Shown here: positions 51,295-59,426 of the stretch, one piece after another
Numbering within the stretch: position 1 is the first letter of the stretch
Layout of the letters: the number at the start of each line of letters is the position of its first letter
Origin: CALMFG01 sp963674805
GTDB taxonomy: Bacteria > Bacillota > Clostridia > Christensenellales > CALMFG01
Direction: 5' to 3'
Length of the DNA stretch: 64,000 nt
Assembly (NCBI GenBank): GCA_963674805.2
Contig: CAXXNY010000022.1
Span: 186,001 to 250,000 of the forward strand
Notes under the pieces: model-generated
Told to the model about the DNA's origin: nothing
What the model saw: the letters and a program-made list of their open reading frames with translations, nothing else
Database searches by the model: none
Program-made: the position numbers and the translations under genes

Positions 51295-52254
51295 TTACTT
51301 GCTGTCATTGCTGCTGTCCAACGTCCGTTTTACAATATACTTGGGTCTGTTTTTCATCTCAATAAAGGCTTTGCCCAGATACTCGCCGATAATGCCCAGG
51401 AAAAGAAGCTGAACGCCTGCGGTCAGCAGGATAATTGCAATCATGGACGGATAGCCGGCAACCGGATCGCCGATTGTTAAGGTCTTGATAACGACAAATA
51501 TCAGATATAAAAAGGCCAGCAGGGAAACGATTAAGCCCATTACCGTTGCAACTCTGAGCGGCGTAACCGAGAAGGACACAATGCCGTCGAGCGCATATTT
51601 AAACAGTTTAAAAAATCCCCAGCTGGTTTTACCATGCTGACGCTGGACATTGTCGAACTCCAGATATTTAACATTGAAGCCCACCCATTCCGTCAGGCCT
51701 TTGGAAAACCGGTTGTTTTCCTGCAGGCTTAAGATGGCGTTCACCACCTGACGCGTCATAATTTTATAATCACGGGCGCCTTCTTTAATTTCGATATCGC
51801 TGAATTTATTGAATAGTTTATAAAATGCGGACGAAAAAAACGAAACAACCGCTCCCTCGCCTTTGCGGCTGCGTCTTCTTGTCGCAACAATATCATAAGA
51901 CTCCTCTTCGATAAAACGCAGCATTTCGGGAAGTAGTTCCGGCGGATCCTGAAGGTCCGCATCCATAACGACCACATAATCACCCTTGCTGTACTCAAGA
52001 CCGGCCAATATGGCAGATTCCTTGCCGAAGTTTCGGCTGAAGAAAATCGCTTTTATGGTTTCCCGGTTTTCAGCATACAGCTCTGACAGCAGACCGGCAG
52101 TGTTGTCCTTGCTGCCATCATCAATGAAGATCAGTTCCACATTAACATTTAAGTTTGGGGTATATTTTGTCACTTCACTAAAAAAAAGGCGCAGTGAATC
52201 TTCCTCATTATGGCACGGCACGATAATTGATAACAGTTTTTTTTCTTTGACCAT
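51295..52254 (-). CDS. Polyprenyl-phosphate glycosyltransferase, GT2 (GtrB/DPM-like)
   Basis: A 319-residue membrane-associated GT2 enzyme. LSIIVPCHNEEDSL and LIFIDDGSKDNT bind the nucleotide sugar, VVMDADLQDPPELL carries the DxD metal motif, and two C-terminal helices (VATVMGLIVSLLAFLYLIF and IAIILLTAGVQLLFLGIIG) anchor it. This is the bactoprenol glucosyltransferase layout: it loads a sugar onto undecaprenyl phosphate, which a flippase such as GtrA then turns outward. GGGAG precedes the ATG. It lies just upstream of the PTPS-related protein, which could use the lipid-linked sugar. Confidence 0.93.
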   Translation of the reverse strand: MVKEKKLLSIIVPCHNEEDSLRLFFSEVTKYTPNLNVNVELIFIDDGSKDNTAGLLSELYAENRETIKAIFFSRNFGKESAILAGLEYSKGDYVVVMDADLQDPPELLPEMLRFIEEESYDIVATRRRSRKGEGAVVSFFSSAFYKLFNKFSDIEIKEGARDYKIMTRQVVNAILSLQENNRFSKGLTEWVGFNVKYLEFDNVQRQHGKTSWGFFKLFKYALDGIVSFSVTPLRVATVMGLIVSLLAFLYLIFVVIKTLTIGDPVAGYPSMIAIILLTAGVQLLFLGIIGEYLGKAFIEMKNRPKYIVKRTLDSSNDSK

Positions 52255-52538
52255 CGGAACTCCCTGCTTACTTAAGCGTTATTATCCATTTTAATACTAT
52301 TCAATCTATTTTAATGTAAAATGTTATTATATTTAACTAAAATAAACTTCACTATTTATAGAAACATATATTGAATTTTCTTCCTGCATTTTAACAAAGA
52401 TTTGGTGCTTTTGCAATTGCTTCATACCTTTAGGAACACCGTTCAAAAATCCCTATCATTAAACGAAACGAATTCTTATCTCCGGCTTCAGACTGGACTA
52501 CAAACCATCAATCCTGCATAATATTTCGCTTTTCGCTG

Positions 52539-52916
52539 CTACTTCAGAGTTTTGTCAATCTGCTCTTTCAGATACTTAACCATATCCGCAATAAGCTGTT
52601 TCGGCAGCGGTTTATCCAGCGGGAACTGCACCGAACCCTTCCCTGTTTTATATTCTGCCAGCGTTTCTTTGAAATGCATCATGGTTGCCGGGTGCGGATA
52701 TAGGCCGACATGTTTTTTATAGCCGGCAACCATGATCTGCTGATCCCTTTTTCCGCCCTTCCGCAGTGCAAAGGCAGGCATATTGTAATTAATCAGCTCT
52801 TCCGCCTCCGGTACTGTATCATGGACAATTTTTCTGATCTCCTCAAGATACAACCTTGCTTCCTGAGACAGCCCGCTTATATATTCATCAATCGTTTTAA
52901 ATACCGCATTATCCAT
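52539..52916 (-). CDS. DUF1801 (YdhG-like) domain protein
   Basis: A 125-residue cytosolic protein. TIDEYISGLSQEARLYLEEIRKIVHDTVPEAEELINYNMPAF is the DUF1801/YdhG core, and VGLYPHPATMMHFKETL and KGSVQFPLDKPLP complete it. The start at 52916 (MDNAVF) has GGAGAG ten bases upstream; 22 further codons are open upstream but look non-conserved. The family has been linked to iron handling in Bacillus (Fra/frataxin-like) but function is poorly known. It stands alone amid the glycan genes. Confidence 0.85.
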   Translation of the reverse strand: MDNAVFKTIDEYISGLSQEARLYLEEIRKIVHDTVPEAEELINYNMPAFALRKGGKRDQQIMVAGYKKHVGLYPHPATMMHFKETLAEYKTGKGSVQFPLDKPLPKQLIADMVKYLKEQIDKTLK

Positions 52917-53084
52917 GTTCGCTTCGCTCTCCATTGGCAAACATTTAGCCATCAATCGTCTTTCAAATGATACCCTTATCATAGCACCTTACCTGTCTAA
53001 TATAAAGACCGTTTCCTTAACCGCCAGTGGCATATTCCACCGATTAATAAACAGGAATGGAAATTGAGCGGTTGAAACAGCAAG

Positions 53085-53113
53085 TTGTAAATCGCAGCTA
53101 AAAAGGCTATAAT
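53085..53113 (+). promoter_or_regulatory. Promoter of the Glf/GtrA glycan operon
   Basis: TTGTAA at 53085-53090, a 17-base spacer and TATAAT at 53108-53113, about 65 bases before the TTG start at 53178. Confidence 0.6.
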
Positions 53114-53177
53114 AGTCACGATGTAAACGGCCTGTACGGCTGATTTATTATTTCACTATTTCGTTGGAGACAGGGTA

Positions 53178-54329
53178 TTGGATTTAAAATTAAAAAGGAA
53201 TTCGTTCATTATTATCGGCTGCTTGATCATTGGGGTATTCTTACGGTTTTGGGTTTCGCGTTTTGGATATAACTATGATTTCGAGTCATACAAGATCGTT
53301 GGCGATCTGATGAATCAGGGCTCAAACGTATATGCAAATACAGCTAGGTACAACTATGGCCCTGTTTTTTTCTATATCCAAGGTCTCTTATACCGCATTT
53401 CCAACTTATTCGGAGGAATGCAGGAATCCGTTTTCCGAAAACTTATCATCACTGTTTTGACAATGGTTGATATCGGTATATTCATCTATCTGCTTAAAAA
53501 GTATCATTTAAAGTTTGCTTTATTCTTCTTTCTCAATCCCATCTCCATTATCATAACAGGTTTTCATAACCAGTTTGACAACATTGCAATATTGATCATG
53601 CTTATTGCGATTGAGTTTTATAATGAAGAAAAAAGTTGGAACTGGCGCGATGCTGTATTTATTTTAATCTTTAGCTTCTCGCTGATCACCAAGCATATTT
53701 TTTATATATTCCCTGTCTGGATTCTGATGCGTCCGAATCTCGGATGGAAAAAGAAAATGGTTTATTTCATAGCTCCGATTGCCTTATTTTTGATTAGTTT
53801 TTTGCCCTATATCGGCAACGGCGGCTTGGACGGCATTATCAATAACGTATTCGGATACCGCTCCTCCAATAACTTTCCGTTAATTCAGAATTTTGCGGCA
53901 CAGGCGTCACAGATTAGTATTCATAATGGTTTAACATTCTCCTCTTTATACTTCCCAGTTTCTATTCTGTTAATCTGTGCTGTCGGGTATATCTCAAGAA
54001 AGATGGCCATACAAGAACAGCTGATGCTGTTAACCGTCGCTTTAGTCGCTTTTTCATCCGCAATCGCAAATCAGTATTTAGCGATTCCGTTGGTCGGCCT
54101 TGCCGTCTACAGCAAATACACGAAGTATCTTTACAGCATCTTCGGCCTTGGTTTTCTGCTGTTTAATCCGAATGGATTTAACCTTTCCGCACATTATGCA
54201 TCCAGGCTTTTTATTCTGGCGGATCGGTTTTTTGGTTTGTTCGGGTACCATATCTTCGCAATCCTTTTAGTCATCGTGGTTTTAAAGGGGATTAATCTTT
54301 TTAATAAAAGAGCGGCGGAATATATATAA
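53178..54329 (+). CDS. Polytopic membrane protein, probable GT-C glycosyltransferase
   Basis: A 383-residue protein with about ten membrane helices. The first outer loop, SRFGYNYDFESYKIVGDLM, has an Asp-x-Glu followed by NYGPVFFYIQG, matching GT-C mannosyltransferase-like proteins that use polyprenyl-phosphate sugars. The start codon is TTG at 53178, with GGAG about eight bases upstream. First gene of a four-gene operon (GT-C, GT2, Glf, GtrA). The donor may be the lipid-linked sugar made by the next gene. Confidence 0.7.
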   Translation: MDLKLKRNSFIIIGCLIIGVFLRFWVSRFGYNYDFESYKIVGDLMNQGSNVYANTARYNYGPVFFYIQGLLYRISNLFGGMQESVFRKLIITVLTMVDIGIFIYLLKKYHLKFALFFFLNPISIIITGFHNQFDNIAILIMLIAIEFYNEEKSWNWRDAVFILIFSFSLITKHIFYIFPVWILMRPNLGWKKKMVYFIAPIALFLISFLPYIGNGGLDGIINNVFGYRSSNNFPLIQNFAAQASQISIHNGLTFSSLYFPVSILLICAVGYISRKMAIQEQLMLLTVALVAFSSAIANQYLAIPLVGLAVYSKYTKYLYSIFGLGFLLFNPNGFNLSAHYASRLFILADRFFGLFGYHIFAILLVIVVLKGINLFNKRAAEYI

Positions 54330-54350
54330 CCTAAAAAAATGGAGGCATCG

Positions 54351-55070
54351 TTGGAAAGTCTATTTATCATCATCCCAGCATATAACGAGCAGGCAAACAT
54401 CAAAAATGTCATAGCGGATTGGTATCCGGTGGTTGAGAATCACAATGGAAAAGGCGAATCAAGATTGGTCATTATTGATGATGGGTCAACCGATGCGACA
54501 TACGAGATTATGAAAGGCTTAGCCGAGGATAAACCGCTTTTTGTCCCATTGACAAAGCCCAATGCCGGGCACGGCGCAACACTGTTATACGGGTATGATT
54601 ATGCGATCAAAAACGGCGCCGACTATATCTTCCAAACTGATTCGGATGGACAGACCCTGCCTGAAGAATTCGGACAGTTTTGGGATATCCGAAATCAACA
54701 TGATATGGTGATCGGCTCACGTGACACAAGGCAGGACGGGCTTTCACGCGTCTTCGTCACTAAAATTCTAAAAGCCGTCATCTTTTTAAGCTTTCATGTT
54801 GTTATAAGGGACGCAAACACGCCGTTCCGGCTGATGAAAACTGATATGCTGAAAAATATCATCCCGCTGATCCCGAAAGACTATAATCTTTCCAACGTAC
54901 TGATTTCGGTTTTATATGCGAAAAAGGCCTACAGCGTGAAGTATATTTCCATTACTTTCAGGCAGCGGCAGGGCGGCATAAACTCCATTAACATTAAGAA
55001 GATATTTGGAATCGGCAAGCAGGCGCTCAAAGATTTCAGTGCAATCAATAAGGTCATAAAGCGTTCATAA
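54351..55070 (+). CDS. Glycosyltransferase family 2 (polyprenyl-phosphate sugar synthase-like)
   Basis: A 240-residue GT2 enzyme. FIIIPAYNEQANI, VIIDDGSTDAT and IFQTDSDGQTLPEEF form the nucleotide-sugar and metal sites; TFRQRQGGINSIN lies near the C-terminus. An in-frame ATG exists at 54339, but the only good ribosome site (GGAGG at 54341-54345) overlaps it and points to the TTG at 54351, giving LESLFIII as the N-terminus. No C-terminal anchor helices are present. It probably makes a lipid-linked sugar for the preceding GT-C protein. Confidence 0.88.
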   Translation: MESLFIIIPAYNEQANIKNVIADWYPVVENHNGKGESRLVIIDDGSTDATYEIMKGLAEDKPLFVPLTKPNAGHGATLLYGYDYAIKNGADYIFQTDSDGQTLPEEFGQFWDIRNQHDMVIGSRDTRQDGLSRVFVTKILKAVIFLSFHVVIRDANTPFRLMKTDMLKNIIPLIPKDYNLSNVLISVLYAKKAYSVKYISITFRQRQGGINSINIKKIFGIGKQALKDFSAINKVIKRS

Positions 55071-55095
55071 AGATGCAATTAAGGGGAAACTTGTA

Positions 55096-56214
55096 GTGTA
55101 TGATTATTTAATTGTCGGGTCTGGATTGTTCGGCGCAATCATAGCCCATGAGCTGAAAGAAGCCGGCAAGAATGTCCTTGTCATTGAAAAGCGCCCGCAT
55201 ATCGGCGGGAATATCTATACAAAAGAGATTGAGCAAATTCAGGTGCATCAATACGGTCCGCATATCTTTCACACGAGCGATAAAGGTGTTTGGGATTATA
55301 TACAGAAATTTGCTGAGTTTAACCGGTATACGAATTCGCCGATCGCAAGATATTACTCGGAAAGTTATAATCTCCCTTTTAACATGAATACCTTTCATCA
55401 GATGTGGGGTGTCACGACGCCGGAAGAGGCCAGGCAAAAACTGCAGGAACAGATTGCCGAAGCGAATATTACATCCCCAGGCAATCTTGAAGAGCAGGCG
55501 CTTTCGATGGTTGGCACGGACATCTATGAGAAGCTGATAAAAGGATATACCCAAAAGCAATGGGGACGGTCCTGTACCGAACTACCCCCGTTTATTATCA
55601 AACGTCTGCCGGTAAGGTTTGTTTATGATAACAATTACTTTAATGATATTTATCAGGGGATACCGATCGACGGGTATACTCAGATTATCGAAAAAATGCT
55701 TAACGGCGTTGAGGTAAGGCTGAACACAGACTTTTTTTCCGATCGAAAATCGCTTGTTTCACAGGCAAAGCGTATTATTTTCACCGGCATGATTGATGAA
55801 TACTACGAATACTGCTTTGGTGAGCTGGAGTACCGGTCATTGCGATTTGAAAAAGAAGTATTGGATTGTGGTAATTATCAGGGAAACGCGGTGATCAATT
55901 ATACGGCCTTTGAAGTCCCCTATACCCGGATTATAGAACATAAACATTTTGAACTTCAGTGTCAGGGCGAATGCAAAACAAAAAAAACCGTCATTACGCA
56001 CGAATATCCGGCAAAATGGCAAAAAGGCGATGAACCGTATTACCCGGTAAACGACCAGAAAAATGATGACCTGTACAACCGTTACTTATCCCTTTCGAAG
56101 GAAGAACAAAACGTCGTTTTCGGCGGGCGGCTCGGTCTCTACAAATACTTGGATATGCACGTTGTCGTTGCAAAAGCCTTAGAATGTGTCAGGTGTGAAT
56201 TGAATGAAAATTAA
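55096..56214 (+). CDS. glf: UDP-galactopyranose mutase
   Basis: A 372-residue flavoenzyme that converts UDP-galactopyranose to UDP-galactofuranose. The FAD motif is LIVGSGLFGAIIAHELKEAG, followed by VIEKRPHIGGNIYT and HQYGPHIFHTSD. GGRLGLYKYLDMHVVV is the conserved C-terminal FAD-binding stretch. Start is GTG at 55096, with GGGGA about nine bases upstream. Its presence means galactofuranose is probably part of the surface glycan. The last bases overlap gtrA-like gene by 11. Confidence 0.96.
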   Translation: MYDYLIVGSGLFGAIIAHELKEAGKNVLVIEKRPHIGGNIYTKEIEQIQVHQYGPHIFHTSDKGVWDYIQKFAEFNRYTNSPIARYYSESYNLPFNMNTFHQMWGVTTPEEARQKLQEQIAEANITSPGNLEEQALSMVGTDIYEKLIKGYTQKQWGRSCTELPPFIIKRLPVRFVYDNNYFNDIYQGIPIDGYTQIIEKMLNGVEVRLNTDFFSDRKSLVSQAKRIIFTGMIDEYYEYCFGELEYRSLRFEKEVLDCGNYQGNAVINYTAFEVPYTRIIEHKHFELQCQGECKTKKTVITHEYPAKWQKGDEPYYPVNDQKNDDLYNRYLSLSKEEQNVVFGGRLGLYKYLDMHVVVAKALECVRCELNEN

Positions 56215-56671
56215 AGAGCTTATAAAAAAATATTACAGCGTCATCATGTACCTTATTTTTGGCGCACTCACAACAGCGGTTAATGTCGCAGTCTATCATG
56301 CATGCTACACATATGTTGATTTATCCAATACATTGAGCACCGTGATTGCATGGGTTGCAGCTGTCACCTTTGCCTTTTTCACAAACAAAGCATTCGTATT
56401 TAACAGCAAATCATGGGAAACGAAGGTCGTTATAAGTGAAGGGGCTAAGTTTTATGCCAGCCGTATTGGCACTGGTATCATTGAGCTTGGTTTAATGTAT
56501 CTGCTCGTCGATGTTCTTGGGTTTGCGGGCACTTTGATGAAGCTTCTTGTTAACATCATTGTGATTATCTTAAACTATGTATTCAGCAAGCTGATTGTTT
56601 TCCGGAATACACCCACGGCGGATAATTCCGATGATAAAAAAAGCGAAGCAGGCTTTCCGGAATCGGATTGA
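56204..56671 (+). CDS. GtrA family membrane protein (lipid-linked sugar flippase-like)
   Basis: A 155-residue protein with four membrane helices. YLIFGALTTAVNVAVYHACY and TVIAWVAAVTFAFFTNKAFVF are the hallmark GtrA blocks, and ILNYVFSKLIVF closes the fourth helix. The C-terminal 20 residues are hydrophilic. GtrA proteins help move undecaprenyl-phosphate sugars across the membrane. The ATG overlaps the end of glf, and no other gene follows on this strand. Confidence 0.92.
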   Translation: MKIKELIKKYYSVIMYLIFGALTTAVNVAVYHACYTYVDLSNTLSTVIAWVAAVTFAFFTNKAFVFNSKSWETKVVISEGAKFYASRIGTGIIELGLMYLLVDVLGFAGTLMKLLVNIIVIILNYVFSKLIVFRNTPTADNSDDKKSEAGFPESD

Positions 56672-56735
56672 TACACTGCCTGATTACAAAATACACTCAT
56701 TCAAACTATATGAGGCAATCTCCTATATATAGAAA

Positions 56736-56784
56736 GAAAGCACAACCGTTCATATCGTATCAATACGTATCCTGTTGCGCTTTC
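56736..56784. terminator. Possible bidirectional terminator between GtrA and URO-D genes
   Basis: GAAAGCACAAC and GTTGCGCTTTC could pair with one mismatch around a long loop that itself contains a small stem (GTAT/ATAC). There is no long T tract. Weak candidate in a convergent gap. Confidence 0.3.
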
Positions 56785-56820
56785 TCTATTGATGATTCAT
56801 TAATCCCTAAGCCAGCAAAC

Positions 56821-58053
56821 CTACTTTTCAACCAGTTCCATGGTCATTTTTGCCCATTCATCCAGCACTTCGACTTTACCGCCTACCGTGCTGATGTCTT
56901 TTAATATCATCTCGGCATTGGTGCCGTTCTTCTCGCATGCCGCCATGACCCGTGTCATTTGGTCCAGCGCCGCCTGCCTGTCCAGCTCCCCGGTCGCGAT
57001 AAAGGCCGGATTCGGTTTGCACGAATAAACATATTCCCCGTTAATCAGTTCGGCGCTTTTTTCGATATCAGCCCAAGGACTGCAGGAAATCTTACGCACA
57101 TTATTGATCTTTTTAATATACGGAATCACATTTTGAAGCGGTTCGCAGCAGCCGTAGTACATCAGCCCGAAACGCTCGTACAACGGCTTTACCAGATCAA
57201 TCTCAAACTCGTCATGCATCTGCGGCGATACCGTGGAGAATATCTGCGCCATGCCGAATGCCCAGGTATCTTTCGCACGCGGCTTTTCGGGGTTATACCC
57301 TGCCGCCGGAAGCTCATCGGTATACGCGCCGGTGCAATGCACATACTGCAGGTCCGCATCCAAAATACCCAGAGCTTCACACTGGTCAATCGTATTCATC
57401 GTGATGTCCACAAACTTGTTCACGATCTTCTTTGTGAATTCAGGATTATCGATAATATCCCACAGGATTTTATCGGCCGGACGCATTTGCGCAATCCGGT
57501 CCCAGACGCCGCCGTGCACTTCAATCCCCTTAATGCGCGGCTTGATGATGTCGCCGAAGATGTCATTACAGCGCGCCATCTGCCGTTCATTCAATTCGCG
57601 GTCAACCGTGATGGTATCATAACTCATTTTAGCCAGTGCTGCTTCATCAGGAATCTCATCATGATAGGCGTGGGAAACAATATCGTTGCCGTCGCCGGCG
57701 TCGATAATATCCTCGACAATATTCATGCCGTATTTAAGCCCACTGACAGCCACCGGAATATCCACGCGGCTTTCCACCACCATATCCACCGGAAAATGGC
57801 GCCAGCGGTACAGCAGCTTTTTAATCCAGAGTTCTACGCTGCGTAAAAACGCATCTTCGCATTCCAGACGCATTTCATCCGTACGACAAATTTCATGCCA
57901 GGGCAGCTGGTCAATCGTCACCAGCGGCCTCACTGGTCTAAGCCCGTTATGCTCAATCCACATCTGCCGTTTTTGCTCTTGAACCGGTAATGCCGCTATT
58001 TCAGCCAGCTTTCCTGCCAACTCACGAATTATCTGCTCATCTTTCTTTATCAT
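56821..58053 (-). CDS. URO-D superfamily protein (methyltransferase/decarboxylase-like)
   Basis: A 410-residue protein of the uroporphyrinogen-decarboxylase superfamily, which also includes MtaA/CmuA-type corrinoid methyltransferases. Recognisable segments are GLMYYGCCEPLQNVIPYIKKINNVRKISCSPWADIEKSAE and the C-terminal GTNAEMILKDISTVGG. The Cys in YGCCEP and SCSPW resembles the zinc-site region of the methyltransferase branch. Haem synthesis is unlikely: no other haem genes are nearby, and the gene ends a sugar/polyol operon. The start at 58053 is chosen because AAAGGA lies six bases upstream. No corrinoid protein gene is in the window. Role unknown. Confidence 0.8.
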   Translation of the reverse strand: MIKKDEQIIRELAGKLAEIAALPVQEQKRQMWIEHNGLRPVRPLVTIDQLPWHEICRTDEMRLECEDAFLRSVELWIKKLLYRWRHFPVDMVVESRVDIPVAVSGLKYGMNIVEDIIDAGDGNDIVSHAYHDEIPDEAALAKMSYDTITVDRELNERQMARCNDIFGDIIKPRIKGIEVHGGVWDRIAQMRPADKILWDIIDNPEFTKKIVNKFVDITMNTIDQCEALGILDADLQYVHCTGAYTDELPAAGYNPEKPRAKDTWAFGMAQIFSTVSPQMHDEFEIDLVKPLYERFGLMYYGCCEPLQNVIPYIKKINNVRKISCSPWADIEKSAELINGEYVYSCKPNPAFIATGELDRQAALDQMTRVMAACEKNGTNAEMILKDISTVGGKVEVLDEWAKMTMELVEK

Positions 58054-58143
58054 GGCGATTCCTTTCATATCCGCTTTCTGAACGGCGCGTTTCATCCACG
58101 CAGAAATGATACCCTAATCCTGCTTCGCTCTGAATCTTTCCCC

Positions 58144-59412
58144 TTATATTTGTTTCGCCTGCTCCAATAGCACTTTTTCAGCTTCAGCGGACCAAAGCCC
58201 GTTGTGTTTTTTTGTAATCTCTGCTAACTGTTTAAACATCGCATCGCTCTTTCCGAGTTTTTCGAAGTCAGCTATTGCGACAAGATCCAGTTCGAGATTG
58301 GTATAAATCAGCTTCTTACCACCGCTTATTTTCGGCAGGTTCAAGGTCGTTTCTGCAACGCTGTTCAGCCCGCCGATATGCGTCACCATAACCGCCGGAT
58401 TCACCTTGTTTTCGCCCATCAGCATTAACGACTCAATCATGTGCGCCGTGTTTCCGCCGCTGGTTCCGGCAATATGCGTTGAAGCATAGTGGACGTTATA
58501 AAAATTAAGGTTTGCAGCAAACGCCTTATCCGTCGGACCCGCAAAGAAGTTCAAGCATCCGTCATAGCCTAAAATCCGGTCGCCTAATTCTACCACAGGC
58601 TGTACGGGAGCGAATACGAAAACATCATCATAGCCTTCGCCGCCATTGATGGATAATAATTGGTTCACCTGTTCATCCATACTCATACCACCGGTATTTA
58701 CATAATGCAATTCAATCCCGATTGCTTTTGCACCTTCCACCGTAAAGATATTCTTCGCATTCTCGAGTCTTTCTTCATTAATATCCGTCACAACAATACG
58801 TCCCGGATTTCGATCACAGTGCATCGCATAGTCCAGTGCACCCAATCCCATTGGTCCGACACCGGCAAGGATCGCCATGGAGCCACCTTCTACGACACCC
58901 ATTTTATGCGCGTAGGTTTCTTTATCAATATGATAGAACGCCTGATATCCCGCAACGATGCAGGACATCGGTTCTGCCAGCGATGCCTTAAAATACGCAT
59001 CGCCTTCATATCCCAAGAGGCACCCCTTCTCCATCACGATACCCGGAATGACAATATAGGTTGCATCGCCGCCAAAATCCGTAAAGGAGTAGCCAGGGGC
59101 ATAGCCCTTATCTAAATAGTTAATGTTCGGCTGAATCGAAAACTTTTGACCGGGTTTAAACTGGTCCTGCCACTTCTTGCCGACTGCGACGATTTTACCC
59201 GAAAATTCATGGCCGACAATAATCGGATTTTGGTCAATATCCTCGGGCACCCGTTTATGCGTATTTCCCTGAATCGCCGCCTTATAGGTGGACATACAAA
59301 TGCTGTCCGTAATTACCTGCGCCAATATTTCATCATCATTGATTTCTCTTAAGTTAAAGCTGTCCAGCCTTAAATCACTTTTCCCGTATAATCGAACTGC
59401 TTTTGTCTCCAC
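58144..59412 (-). CDS. L-sorbose-1-phosphate reductase-like Zn-dependent dehydrogenase (SorE family), second copy
   Basis: A 422-residue paralogue of the dehydrogenase at 18062-19324, sharing SICMSTYKAAIQGN, VGHEFSGKIVAVG, QPNINYLDKGYAPGYSFTDFGGDATYI and AGVGPMGLGAL. The start is GTG at 59410-59412, with GGAGGA four bases upstream, giving VETKAVRLYGKSDL; the longest frame adds 29 codons that overlap the MtlD fusion and lack homology. It sits 14 bases after the MtlD-fusion stop, the same SorE-after-MtlD order as in the first operon. Likely role is oxidation or reduction at a ketose/polyol phosphate. Confidence 0.85.
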   Translation of the reverse strand: METKAVRLYGKSDLRLDSFNLREINDDEILAQVITDSICMSTYKAAIQGNTHKRVPEDIDQNPIIVGHEFSGKIVAVGKKWQDQFKPGQKFSIQPNINYLDKGYAPGYSFTDFGGDATYIVIPGIVMEKGCLLGYEGDAYFKASLAEPMSCIVAGYQAFYHIDKETYAHKMGVVEGGSMAILAGVGPMGLGALDYAMHCDRNPGRIVVTDINEERLENAKNIFTVEGAKAIGIELHYVNTGGMSMDEQVNQLLSINGGEGYDDVFVFAPVQPVVELGDRILGYDGCLNFFAGPTDKAFAANLNFYNVHYASTHIAGTSGGNTAHMIESLMLMGENKVNPAVMVTHIGGLNSVAETTLNLPKISGGKKLIYTNLELDLVAIADFEKLGKSDAMFKQLAEITKKHNGLWSAEAEKVLLEQAKQI

Positions 59413-59426
59413 GATGTCCTCCAGTG

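Noticed and set aside
56959..57846. Long plus-strand open frame of 295 codons opposite the URO-D gene
   Set aside because: It is a shadow of the well-supported minus-strand gene and its translation shows no family pattern and no ribosome site.
56821..58053. HemE uroporphyrinogen decarboxylase
   Set aside because: No haem-pathway neighbours, the protein is longer than HemE, and the context is sugar metabolism; only the superfamily is claimed.
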